Positions 27,721 to 35,604 of a DNA stretch of 47,498 bases are shown here, piece by piece. Position 1 is the first letter of the stretch. Every line of letters starts with the position of its first letter. The stretch covers positions 1-47,498 of the forward strand of contig JBDRGC010000459.1 of NCBI GenBank assembly GCA_043818215.1, given 5' to 3'. Origin of the DNA: JBDRGC01 sp043818215 (GTDB taxonomy: Bacteria; Chloroflexota; Anaerolineae; Anaerolineales; UBA11858). A model generated the notes under the pieces. The model did no database searches. It saw only the letters and a list, made by a program, of their open reading frames with translations, and was not told the DNA's origin. The position numbers and the translations under genes are program-made.

Positions 27721-28725
27721 ATGGACTCTGCCTTAATCATCGAATGGGTAATCAAAGCCGTATTTCTGCTCCTTTTTGGGGCGGGCGGTTTTGCATACCT
27801 CACCTACTATGAACGCCGTGCGCTGGCCCGCATCCAGACACGTATCGGCCCGAACCGCGCTGGCCCCTTTGGCCTCCTCCAACCGGTGGCCGACGGCATC
27901 AAGTTGATCTTCAACGAAGAATTGGTCCCTGCTAAGGCTGACAAATTCATGTTCATCCTGGCCCCCATCGTGACGGTGTTCCCCGCCCTTGTGATCTGGG
28001 CTGTCATCCCCTGGGGTTCCAGCGTTATTATGTTTGGGCGGGAAATCCCGCTGTATCTGGCAGATGTCAATGTCGGCGTGCTTTATCTAACAGCGGTATC
28101 ATCCATCGCGGTGTACGGGATTGTGCTGGCGGGATGGTCGTCCAACAATAAGTATGCCTTGATGGGCGGGCTGCGTTCTTCGGCACAGATGGTCAGCTAT
28201 GAAATTGCCTTAGGGCTATCCTTAATCGGGCCGATCATGCTGGCAGGTTCGATGAGTTTGGTGGATATTGTCAATAAGCAACAAGAACTTGGCTGGTTTG
28301 TTTTTCCCCAATTTTTGGCCTTTATCATCTTTTTCATAGCTGGTCTGGCCGAGATAAACCGCGCTCCCTTCGATATGCCTGAGGCTGAACAAGAGATTGT
28401 GGCAGGTTACCACGTCGAATATTCTGGCATGAAGTTCGCACTGTTTTTCATGGCCGAATATATCAAGATGATTGCCATCAGCGCCATAGCGGTGACAATC
28501 TTTTTGGGCGGTTACAATTTACCCTTTATCGCTGATATCGGCGGCTGGGGACCGCTGGTCTTCCTGATCAAAATTATTCTGGTTTTGTTCATCATTATAT
28601 GGATACGGGCAACCCTGCCCCGCTTCCGCTATGACCGCCTGATGGCATTCGGCTGGAAAATCTTGCTGCCACTAGCGCTGGTGAATGTGTTCATCACAGC
28701 GGTTTGGATTGTTTTTAGAGGTTAG
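27721..28725 (+). CDS. nuoH: NADH-quinone oxidoreductase subunit H
   Basis: The membrane subunit that links the quinone cavity to the proton-pumping arm. It has 334 residues with about eight transmembrane helices. Family motifs: YYERRALARIQTRIGPNRAG (about 28-47), LQPVADGIKL (about 51-60), AEINRAPFDMPEAEQE (about 213-228) and VEYSGMKFALFFMAEY (about 234-249). Start at 27721, with GAGG upstream in the sequence CACCACGAGGT, which also precedes nuoD; an upstream in-frame start at 27652 would overlap nuoG and adds no membrane segment. Confidence 0.96.
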   Translation: MDSALIIEWVIKAVFLLLFGAGGFAYLTYYERRALARIQTRIGPNRAGPFGLLQPVADGIKLIFNEELVPAKADKFMFILAPIVTVFPALVIWAVIPWGSSVIMFGREIPLYLADVNVGVLYLTAVSSIAVYGIVLAGWSSNNKYALMGGLRSSAQMVSYEIALGLSLIGPIMLAGSMSLVDIVNKQQELGWFVFPQFLAFIIFFIAGLAEINRAPFDMPEAEQEIVAGYHVEYSGMKFALFFMAEYIKMIAISAIAVTIFLGGYNLPFIADIGGWGPLVFLIKIILVLFIIIWIRATLPRFRYDRLMAFGWKILLPLALVNVFITAVWIVFRG

Positions 28726-28739
28726 TAGAGGATATCGAC

Positions 28740-29264
28740 ATGCGAGTTCCAGAACTTGCCCGCGTTAACGAAATCGGCAGAGGTATGTGGATCACCTTCA
28801 AATCCATGTTCGAGAAGCCGGTGACTTTCCAATATCCGGAGGTCAAGCGGCCAACCCCGGCGCGCTTCCGCGGCCGTCACGTACTTAATCGCTACGAGAA
28901 CGGCCTCGAAAAGTGCATTGGCTGCTCACTGTGCGCGGCAGCTTGTCCATCTGGGGCTATCTTCGTCGAAGCCAGCGAAAACACCGACTCAGAACGCTAC
29001 TCTCCCGGCGAACGCTACGCCAGCACTTATGAAATAAACTTGCTGCGTTGCATTTACTGCGGTTTCTGTGAGGACGCTTGTCCCACAGAGGCCATCACAC
29101 TCGAGCATGAATACGAACTATCCTTCTCCAACCGGCAAGAAGCGATCTACCCCAAAGAGAAATTGATCGTTCCGGTACCCGAGGGCGGGAAGTCCACCCC
29201 GCAGGAAGTGGAACCGGGTATCTTTGACCGCTCCGTGCCGGTGATGGAAAACACCAGAGATTAG
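28740..29264 (+). CDS. nuoI: NADH-quinone oxidoreductase subunit I (two 4Fe-4S)
   Basis: A ferredoxin-like subunit with clusters N6a and N6b. It has 174 residues. Ligands are C59, C62, C65, C69 (CIGCSLCAAACP) and C104, C107, C110, C114 (CIYCGFCEDACP). It begins 14 bases after nuoH. The last 40 residues are an extension beyond the clusters, common in the family. Confidence 0.96.
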   Translation: MRVPELARVNEIGRGMWITFKSMFEKPVTFQYPEVKRPTPARFRGRHVLNRYENGLEKCIGCSLCAAACPSGAIFVEASENTDSERYSPGERYASTYEINLLRCIYCGFCEDACPTEAITLEHEYELSFSNRQEAIYPKEKLIVPVPEGGKSTPQEVEPGIFDRSVPVMENTRD

Positions 29265-29356
29265 AGATTAGAGATTAGAGATTGGAGACTGGTTCCTTGT
29301 CCCTAGTTCCTGGTTCCTAGTCCCTGGTCACTAATCACTGATAGACGGAAATAATT
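29265..29356. repeat. AGATTAG heptamers and CTAGTTC/CTGGTTC repeats between nuoI and nuoJ
   Basis: GAGATTA units at about 29258-29290, the first starting inside the nuoI stop region, then CCTAGTTCCTGGTTC-type units at about 29290-29335. No gene. Confidence 0.75.
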
Positions 29357-29872
29357 ATGACTCCTGAATTAATCATCTTCATTATCCTCGCCCTGGTCGC
29401 CATTGGTGCGGCGCTGGGGATGCTCTTCAGCAGAAACGCGGTGTACGCAGCCCTTTTTCTGATCCTGAACTTTATCACCGTGGCGATTTTCTACCTGATA
29501 TTGGGTGGAGCATTCATCGCTGTGACACAGGTGGCCGTTTATGCGGGCGCCATCATGGTGCTTTTCCTGTTCGTGATCATGCTCCTGGGCACGGAGAAAC
29601 TGGGGCAGAGTAAAACTTTGGCCTGGCAGCAGCCTGTGGCTATCGTCCTGGCGCTGATATTGATGATCGAAGCTGTCTACGTGATCTTCTTCCGCTTCAC
29701 AGGGCCATCCGCAGCGGCAGCCCTCCCCGAAGGTTTTGGCAGCCCGGCAGCCATCGGAACCTTGCTGTTCAGTCAATACCTGCTGCCCTTCGAGATGACT
29801 TCGGTTCTTCTGCTGGTTGCCATGATCGGCGCGATCGTACTGACACAAAAAGAGAAACGAAATGAAACGTGA
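29357..29872 (+). CDS. nuoJ: NADH-quinone oxidoreductase subunit J
   Basis: A five-helix membrane subunit of complex I. It has 171 residues. It shows the usual GMLFSRNAVYAALFLILNF region (about 21-39) and GAFIAVTQVAVYAGAIMVLF (about 51-70), and ends in a last helix with ALIVLTQKEK-like VLTQKEKRNET. It is separated from nuoI and nuoK by repeat arrays rather than by tight junctions. Confidence 0.94.
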   Translation: MTPELIIFIILALVAIGAALGMLFSRNAVYAALFLILNFITVAIFYLILGGAFIAVTQVAVYAGAIMVLFLFVIMLLGTEKLGQSKTLAWQQPVAIVLALILMIEAVYVIFFRFTGPSAAAALPEGFGSPAAIGTLLFSQYLLPFEMTSVLLLVAMIGAIVLTQKEKRNET

Positions 29873-30076
29873 TACATGATACGTGAAGTTGCAAATCACG
29901 TGTCACTCATCACTCATCACTCAATGTCATTAAGTTAAGCCATCGGCGGATTACGAATCCGCCTGGAGCGTGCAAGAACCCCGATTTTGCTCCTGTCGGA
30001 TCCGTGATCCGACAGCCACTGGCTCTTAACTTAATGACATTGACTCATCACTCGTCACGCATCACGGAGAAACACC
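29873..30076. repeat. nuoJ-nuoK gap: ACTCATC array interrupted by a 123-bp composite palindrome
   Basis: Outer arms TCAATGTCATTAAGTTAAG (29921-29939) and CTTAACTTAATGACATTGA (30025-30043) are perfect 19-bp complements. Inside are GGCGGATT/AATCCGCC and GTCGGATC/GATCCGAC hairpins and GAGC...GCTC. The element lies within ACTCATC/ATCACTC repeats that continue on both sides. A partial arm is also present at about 13958-13972. Confidence 0.88.
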
Positions 30077-30379
30077 ATGCTCCCCATTTCATATTATGTA
30101 GCACTTTCTGCAATTTTATTTAGTCTCGGCGCGTTGGGTGTGTTGATCCGGCGCAACGCAATCATCATCTTCATGTCGATAGAGCTAATGCTCAACGCGG
30201 CTAACCTGGCCTTCGTAGCTTTTGCACGGATGCACGAAGCTCTGAGCGGACAAATATTCGTCTTCTTCGTGATGACCGTGGCAGCGGCGGAAGTAGCGAT
30301 TGGTCTGGCTCTGATCGTCACAATTTTCCGCAGTAAGAAAAGCATTGATGTGGATCAGATGAGTAGTTTGAGAGGATAA
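30077..30379 (+). CDS. nuoK: NADH-quinone oxidoreductase subunit K
   Basis: A three-helix membrane subunit of complex I. It has 100 residues. The conserved membrane glutamates are in IFMSIELMLNAANL (about 31-44) and VAAAEVAIGLALIV (about 68-81). A GGAG site precedes the ATG. It is the last nuo gene in the window: the next genes are on the other strand, so nuoL, nuoM and nuoN must be elsewhere or absent. Confidence 0.95.
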   Translation: MLPISYYVALSAILFSLGALGVLIRRNAIIIFMSIELMLNAANLAFVAFARMHEALSGQIFVFFVMTVAAAEVAIGLALIVTIFRSKKSIDVDQMSSLRG

Positions 30380-30506
30380 TTAGGAAACTAGGAAACCAGG
30401 AAATCAGGAACATAACCGATCTACTGATTTACTGATCTACTGATCTACTGATCTACTGATCTACTGGTTTACTAATTTACTGGTTTACTGATTCCTGCTT
30501 CCCCCC
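30380..30506. repeat. CTACTGAT octamer array between nuoK and the SCP2 gene
   Basis: AGGAAAC(T/C) units at about 30385-30412 and some ten CTACTGAT/TTTACTGA units at 30420-30490, in the gap between two convergent genes. No intrinsic terminator with a clear T-tract was found. Confidence 0.8.
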
Positions 30507-30836
30507 TCACCCCATCTTGAAGAAACTGGTCAACTTCATCGCCAGATTCAGATCCCCGGCCAGTTTGAGCTTGCCCTGCATAAAGCCCTTCATGCCATCT
30601 TCTTTACCGAGCAGCACATCACCGAAGTAGCGACCATCGGCGGTCAGGGTCATGGTGGGATTCTCGGCCTCGCCCTCTGCGACAGTGCAGGCGCCATCTT
30701 TGATGTTGATAATGTAATCGCCGCCTTCGTCGCCAGTGAGGTGGTATTGGATCACAGCCTCCACCCCGGCAGCTTTATCAACGCGGAAGGCCTTTTCGTG
30801 ATTGAAGATCAATTCTTTTACGGTGTATTCGGACAT
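30507..30836 (-). CDS. SCP2 sterol-transfer-like protein
   Basis: A 109-residue stand-alone SCP2 domain, a hydrophobic-pocket fold that binds lipids or acyl-CoA. Visible family features: QYHLTGDEGGDYIINIKDG (about 30-48), NPTMTLTADGRYFGDVLLG (about 59-77) and GKLKLAGDLNLAMKL (about 88-102). The start has GGAG upstream. It is the last gene of the fad cluster, where lipid or acyl-CoA binding would fit. Specific ligand unknown. Confidence 0.88.
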   Translation of the reverse strand: MSEYTVKELIFNHEKAFRVDKAAGVEAVIQYHLTGDEGGDYIINIKDGACTVAEGEAENPTMTLTADGRYFGDVLLGKEDGMKGFMQGKLKLAGDLNLAMKLTSFFKMG

Positions 30837-30859
30837 TTTTTTACTCCTTGGTTATTGGT

Positions 30860-30967
30860 GATTTGGGGTTAGGGGTTAGGGGTTAGGGACTAGGGACTAG
30901 GGACTAGGGATTTGATACCAAGTTACCAGATTCCTAGTCACCTAGTCACTAGTCGCCTAGTACCTAA
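30860..30967. repeat. GGGGTTA/GGGACTA heptamers between SCP2 and fadA genes
   Basis: GGGGTTA units change to GGGACTA units, followed by CTAGTCAC-type repeats up to the fadA stop. The two halves are partly complementary and could pair. Confidence 0.8.
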
Positions 30968-32170
30968 TCACCCAAGATTCTCGAAAATTCCTGCCGCGCC
31001 CATACCGCCACCGATACACATGGTGACCAGGCCAAACTTCACATCGCGGCGTTTCATCTCGTAGATCATCTGGGTGGTCAGCTTGGCGCCGGTGCATCCC
31101 AGGGGGTGACCGAGTGCGATGGCGCCGCCGTTGACGTTGGTAATATCACCATCGAGGCCCAGTTCACGCATGACCGCCAATCCTTGAGCCGCAAAGGCCT
31201 CATTGAGTTCGATCAATCCGATATCCTCCAGCGACATGCCAGTCAGTTTCATCACTTTGGGCACTGCCTTCATCGGGCCGATTCCCATGAGTTCGGGCGG
31301 CACACCGGCAACAGCAAAAGCGATGAAGCGCACTAGCGGTGTCAGGCCTAGCGATTCGGCTTTGGCGCGCGACATGATGACCACGCCAGCAGCCCCGTCC
31401 GACATCTGGGAGGAGTTGCCAGCCGTCACCGTGCCGCCATCTTTGAAGGCCGGGCGGAGGCGGGCTAAAGCTTCCAGGCTGGTATCGGCCCGCGGCCCTT
31501 CGTCGCGTGCGAAAGTGAAACTGCGCGTCTTAGGCTTGCCGTTCGCTCCGGGCGTGATGATCTCGACTTCCAGCGGGACAATCTCCGGGTCGAAACGGCC
31601 CGAGGTCACCGCGTCGGAGGCGCGCTGGTTGCTGAGCAGGGCGAAGGCATCCTGATCTGCGCGGCTGATGCCGTATTGCTCGGCCACGTTCTCCGCCGTC
31701 AACCCCATGCTGGTGAAGGCCTCGAGGTAATCCACCGCCAGATGGGGGGTGGGGGAAAATTTGTATCCGGCCATAGGAACCATGCTCATCGATTCGACAC
31801 CTCCGGCAATGATCACCTCGGCCTGCCCGGCCATGATGGCGTGGGCCGCGTGAGCAATGCTTTGCAGCCCAGATGAGCAGAAACGATTGACAGTCTCTGC
31901 GGGCACCGAGACTGGCAGCCCGGCCCGGAAGCCGATCAAGCGGGCCACATTCATGCCCTGCTCTCCCTCGGGGAAAGCGCAGCCGATCACCAAATCATCG
32001 ATATCTTCTAAATCTAAGGGTTCGACTTCTTTCAACAAAGCGCGGATCACCGCCGTAGCCATCTCCTCGGGACGCACTGTCACCAGGCTGCCACGTCTGG
32101 CTTTGCCCACCGCCGTTCGTTTAGCTGCCACAATGACGGGATCGCGGGAGGGATTGAGTTGGTTTGTCAT
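30968..32170 (-). CDS. fadA: Acetyl-CoA acyltransferase (3-ketoacyl-CoA thiolase)
   Basis: Cleaves 3-ketoacyl-CoA to acetyl-CoA in the last step of beta-oxidation. It has 400 residues. The thiolase catalytic set is complete: nucleophile C98 (NRFCSSGLQSI), H355 (GHPLGCTGA) and C385 (MCIGGGMGAAG). The start is MTNQLNP with GGAG upstream. fadN lies upstream, with two copies of a repeat element in the gap starting right behind the ribosome site. A biosynthetic acetoacetyl-CoA thiolase is possible, but the context favours degradation. Confidence 0.93.
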   Translation of the reverse strand: MTNQLNPSRDPVIVAAKRTAVGKARRGSLVTVRPEEMATAVIRALLKEVEPLDLEDIDDLVIGCAFPEGEQGMNVARLIGFRAGLPVSVPAETVNRFCSSGLQSIAHAAHAIMAGQAEVIIAGGVESMSMVPMAGYKFSPTPHLAVDYLEAFTSMGLTAENVAEQYGISRADQDAFALLSNQRASDAVTSGRFDPEIVPLEVEIITPGANGKPKTRSFTFARDEGPRADTSLEALARLRPAFKDGGTVTAGNSSQMSDGAAGVVIMSRAKAESLGLTPLVRFIAFAVAGVPPELMGIGPMKAVPKVMKLTGMSLEDIGLIELNEAFAAQGLAVMRELGLDGDITNVNGGAIALGHPLGCTGAKLTTQMIYEMKRRDVKFGLVTMCIGGGMGAAGIFENLG

Positions 32171-32190
32171 ATTGGTTTTCTCCTTTTTTT

Positions 32191-32340
32191 GTACACGGAT
32201 AACACGGATTTTACGGATTCTTTTTTTCTATTGTGGTTGTTTGATCCAAGACAATGAACCTTTACGTTCATTATCAAAGACCTTACTATCAAATATACGT
32301 GTTATCCGTGTTATCCGTGTCATCCGTGCAATCCGTGTAC
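32191..32340 (-). mobile_element. Internally deleted derivative of the GxxExxY element (150 bp)
   Basis: Starts GTACACGGATAACACGGAT and ends ATCCGTGCAATCCGTGTAC, the same ends as the neighbouring 548-bp copy. The stop codon of the coding remnant lies 37 bases from the edge in both copies. After 32285 the sequence jumps to the other terminal array, consistent with an internal deletion of about 400 bp. Confidence 0.85.
32228..32285 (-). pseudogene. 3' fragment of a GxxExxY gene
   Basis: The minus strand reads KVFDNERKGSLSWIKQPQ and stop, nearly identical to the last 18 residues of the complete gene (KVFDNERKGSLSWIKQSQ). Confidence 0.85.
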
Positions 32341-32349
32341 TATTTTTCT

Positions 32350-32897
32350 GTACACGGATAACACGGATTTTACGGATTCTTTTTTTCTATTGCGATTGTT
32401 TGATCCAAGACAATGAACCTTTACGCTCATTGTCAAAGACCTTACGTTCGAATTCGGCTTTAGGGCCAAAGTTGAGTAATAGGCCGACTTCGATTTCAGT
32501 CGCTTTGAGATAGCTAAGTAGTTGAGCTTCGTGTTCTTCGGTCAATTCCCGAATCGCTTTCAGTTCTACCATCACCAGATTATCGATCAAAAGATCGGCA
32601 ATATAATTCCCAACAACCTGACCTTCGAAGTACACAGTAATCGGAATTTGCTGCTGAACAACCAAGCCAAGTTTACGCAACCTGATTGCCAGAGCGTTCT
32701 CACAAACTTTCTCCGAGAAACCATATCCGATTTCATTGTACACATCGAAGAAAGCCCCGATGATCTTCTCAGTCAAATCGCTGTGTTTACCCTGAAACTG
32801 CATCCTGGTTAGTTTTCGGCGATTCATCAAACCGCTCTTCATATATCAAATATCCGTATTATCCGTGTTATCCGTGTTATCCGTGCAATCCGTGTAC
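32350..32897 (-). mobile_element. GxxExxY-nuclease element with ACACGGAT-array inverted ends (548 bp)
   Basis: The left end is GTACACGGATAACACGGAT followed by TTTACGGAT. The right end is a run of TTATCCGTG units closing with ATCCGTGTAC. The termini are inverted repeats of three or four short units. The only gene inside is the GxxExxY protein (32387-32842). The element begins three bases after the fadN stop and its neighbour ends just before the fadA ribosome site, so both sit in an intra-operon gap without breaking a gene. Confidence 0.8.
32387..32842 (-). CDS. GxxExxY-family protein (predicted PD-(D/E)XK nuclease)
   Basis: A 151-residue protein of the GxxExxY/PDDEXK_3 family, predicted by the family to have a restriction-endonuclease-like fold; activity is unproven. 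The signature region reads GFSEKVCENAL (41-51), where the usual Tyr is Cys (C47). The nuclease-like core is IADLLIDN (81-88, candidate D83) and VELKAI (92-97, candidate E93 and K95). EEHEAQLLSYLKAT (102-115) and VGLLLNFG (119-126) complete the family pattern. The start could also be M6. It is the only gene inside the inverted arrays and reads in the same direction as fadN and fadA. Confidence 0.88.
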   Translation of the reverse strand: MKSGLMNRRKLTRMQFQGKHSDLTEKIIGAFFDVYNEIGYGFSEKVCENALAIRLRKLGLVVQQQIPITVYFEGQVVGNYIADLLIDNLVMVELKAIRELTEEHEAQLLSYLKATEIEVGLLLNFGPKAEFERKVFDNERKGSLSWIKQSQ

Positions 32898-32899
32898 TA

Positions 32900-35332
32900 T
32901 TAATTCCTTAAGACCTTACCCGTCTGCAAGAGGCTCCACATACGCTCCTGAGTCTTCGCCTCGCCGCACAGGGAGAGGAAGGCCTCGCGTTCCATGTCGA
33001 GGATATACTGCTCGGCAACCCAGGTGGGCGCACTCAATTCGCCGCCAGTCATAACGTAGATCATCTTCGCGCCGATCTTGGTTTCGTACTCGGTGATATA
33101 GCCGCCTGCGCTGAACATGGAAAGTCCAGCCCGCAAAGCGGACAGCGTGTCGCGCCCGGCAGCGTAGATCTTCTCCGGCGCGGGGGGGCGATACCCCGAG
33201 GCGGCCATGTGAAGCACTTCACGTTTGGCTTCGGCCATCAAATGAGAACGGTTCATCACAATGCGGTCGGCAGGCCCTAAGAAACCAAATTGACGGGCTT
33301 CCATAGCGCTGGTAGCAACCTTAGCCTGCCCTATCAACTCGAAGACCTTCTGCATGAACGGCAAGACCATAGTGTCCTTAACGAGCATGGGCGGGTTGAC
33401 AATGCGACGCAGAAATTCTTTAGTGCCACCGCCGGCCGGAATTACACCCGCGCCAAGCTCGACCTGACCGATGTACAATTCAGCCGCAGCCACGACCCGG
33501 TTGCCGTGCATAGTGATCTCGCCGCCGCCGCCCAGGGTCAACCCAAAAGGGGCCACTACTGCTGGCTTGGGGAAATAGCGCATACGCATATTGGTATCTT
33601 GCAAATACTTCACCATAGCTTCCAGTTGGTCCCACATGCCACTTTGAGCGGCCATCACCACACCGAAGAGATTGGCCCCGGCGCTGAAAGCCCTTTCATC
33701 ATCATTGCTGATAACCAGGCCTTCGAACTCGCCAGCTTCGGCGCGATCCATGGCCTCGTTCATCATGCTCATGATGTCATCGTCGATGGCGTTCATCTTG
33801 GTGTGAAATTCGACACAGGCCACACCGTCCCCCAAATCCACGAGAGTTGCCCCAGGGTTCTGCGCGACCACCTTCCCGGCGTCTTTTTTCTCTTTGAGAA
33901 TGATGTGGGAGGGGGAGCGTTCAAGTGGCACGTACGCGCCAGTGGAGGTATTGTAGGCCCCCACTTTGCGGTCGCCCTCATACTGATAGAAGGAGGGGCT
34001 GCCACTTTGGAGCATGGTTGCCACCCAGGGAGCGGGCGGGAAACCGGCAGCCTCCATCAACGGGATCATTTCAGCAACTCCGAGAGAATCCCACATTTCG
34101 AAGGGGCCGGCTTCGTTGTTGAAGCCCCATCGCATGGCATCATCGAGCGGCTTGGGGATGTCGGCCACTTCGGGGATCAACTCCGAGGCGTAGGCAAAAC
34201 TCTGGAAGGTAAGCGCCCGCACCAACTGCGCGGCGCGGTCGTCACCCTCGATGAAAGCAGTCAATTTTTCGGGCAGAGATTCCGCTTTGCGTGCCCTGCC
34301 AACCGAGTCAAAGCGGGGTTTATCTCCCGGCTCGACATGTTCCAGAGTTTCTAAATCCAGGGTCCAGAACTGCTTCTCGCCGTCCACCAGTACCATTTTA
34401 TAGAACCCTACTTTGGTCTTGTTGCCCAGCCAGCCCTTCTCCACCATGCTGTGGATCAGGTTGTTGGGCCGCTCGGCATTGAGGTAGCGCAGGGCGTGCT
34501 CATCGTGGGGGATGGCCTGCGCCAAGTTGGTGCCGACGTGCTCCCAAACATCCACGCCGACGAGATCGATCAGGCGGAAGGTGGCTGTTTTGGGGCGTCC
34601 GATGGCTGGGCCAGTGATGGCATCCACTTCGGGGACAGTGTAGCCGTGCTCCAAAATGTAATCGAGGGCAAAAGCCCCGCCGCCAAATCCGAGGCGGTTG
34701 GCAATGAAATTGGGGGTATCTTTGCACATCACGATGCCCTTGCCCAGGCGATATTCGCCGAAGCGGGAGATGAAATCCACCACCCCGGGGAGGGTGTCGG
34801 GCGCTGGGATGATTTCCAGCAGCTTGAGGTAACGCGGGGGATTGAAGAAGTGCGTCCCTAAGAAATGCTGCCGGAAACCTTCGGAGCGGCCTTCAGCGAT
34901 AGACGAGACCGGGATGCCCGAGGTGTTGGTGCTGACGATGCAATGCTCTGGGCGGACTGCGTCGATGCGGGCCATCAGACTTTGTTTGATCTTCAGGTTT
35001 TCGATAATGGCTTCGATCACCCAATCAGCTTCGGCAATTACATCGAAGTTATCTTCCAGGTTGCCGGTGGAAACCAGGTCAGAAACATCTTTGGCATAGA
35101 AGCTGGCCGGCCTGGACTTGAGAGCGCGCTGTAAGCCATCGGTGACGATGCGGTTACGCACCGCGAGGGATTCCAGCGTCAGCCCTTGGGACTCTTCCTT
35201 GGGACTAAGCTCCCATGGGACGATGTCCAACAATGTCACCGGAACGCCGGCGTTAGCCAGGTGAGCAGCCAGGGCTGCCCCCATGGTTCCGGCGCCGATG
35301 ACCACGGCTTTGTGTACTTTGTAACAGGTCAT
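32900..35332 (-). CDS. fadN: 3-hydroxyacyl-CoA dehydrogenase / enoyl-CoA hydratase fusion, FadN type
   Basis: A bifunctional beta-oxidation enzyme hydrating enoyl-CoA and oxidising 3-hydroxyacyl-CoA with NAD. It has 810 residues. The dehydrogenase is N-terminal (VIGAGTMGAALAAHLA, 11-26; THFFNPPRYLKLLEI, about 160), followed by a second dehydrogenase C-domain. The crotonase-fold hydratase is C-terminal (about 500-740) with GGGGEITMHGNRVVAAAE and LGAGVIPAGGGTKEFL. This is the FadN order of Bacillus, opposite to E. coli FadB. Start: ATG 35332 with GGAGG. The stop lies three bases from the GxxExxY element. Confidence 0.93.
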   Translation of the reverse strand: MTCYKVHKAVVIGAGTMGAALAAHLANAGVPVTLLDIVPWELSPKEESQGLTLESLAVRNRIVTDGLQRALKSRPASFYAKDVSDLVSTGNLEDNFDVIAEADWVIEAIIENLKIKQSLMARIDAVRPEHCIVSTNTSGIPVSSIAEGRSEGFRQHFLGTHFFNPPRYLKLLEIIPAPDTLPGVVDFISRFGEYRLGKGIVMCKDTPNFIANRLGFGGGAFALDYILEHGYTVPEVDAITGPAIGRPKTATFRLIDLVGVDVWEHVGTNLAQAIPHDEHALRYLNAERPNNLIHSMVEKGWLGNKTKVGFYKMVLVDGEKQFWTLDLETLEHVEPGDKPRFDSVGRARKAESLPEKLTAFIEGDDRAAQLVRALTFQSFAYASELIPEVADIPKPLDDAMRWGFNNEAGPFEMWDSLGVAEMIPLMEAAGFPPAPWVATMLQSGSPSFYQYEGDRKVGAYNTSTGAYVPLERSPSHIILKEKKDAGKVVAQNPGATLVDLGDGVACVEFHTKMNAIDDDIMSMMNEAMDRAEAGEFEGLVISNDDERAFSAGANLFGVVMAAQSGMWDQLEAMVKYLQDTNMRMRYFPKPAVVAPFGLTLGGGGEITMHGNRVVAAAELYIGQVELGAGVIPAGGGTKEFLRRIVNPPMLVKDTMVLPFMQKVFELIGQAKVATSAMEARQFGFLGPADRIVMNRSHLMAEAKREVLHMAASGYRPPAPEKIYAAGRDTLSALRAGLSMFSAGGYITEYETKIGAKMIYVMTGGELSAPTWVAEQYILDMEREAFLSLCGEAKTQERMWSLLQTGKVLRN

Positions 35333-35604
35333 AAGTAGCCTCCGAATGGATTAGAGATTAGAGATTGGAGATTAGAGATTGGAGATTGGAGATTGGAGAT
35401 TGGAGATTGGAGATTGGGGGGTAAGGGTTAGAGGTTAGAGGTTAGGGAATCTATCCTGAGTGAAATCAAAGGATAAGTTTTAGTGGGCTGTGAACAGTGT
35501 ACCGGGCGTGTGCGGGGGCGGGGCAGGCTGGGCCATTCGTAACTCGCCATTCGCCATTCGCCATCCGCCATTCGCCATTCGCCATTCGCCATTCGCCACT
35601 CGCT
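35333..35604. repeat. Gap upstream of fadN: GAGATTA/GAGATTG and CGCCATT heptamer arrays
   Basis: GATTGGA/GATTAGA units at about 35347-35418, GGTTAGA units at 35425-35447, then unassigned sequence, then CGCCATT units at about 35535-35600 running up to the stop of the lipoprotein gene. Three heptamer families occur in one gap. Confidence 0.85.

Noticed and set aside
33290..34354. A 354-codon + strand frame
   Set aside because: It is fully antisense to the fadN coding region, whose domains are unmistakable.
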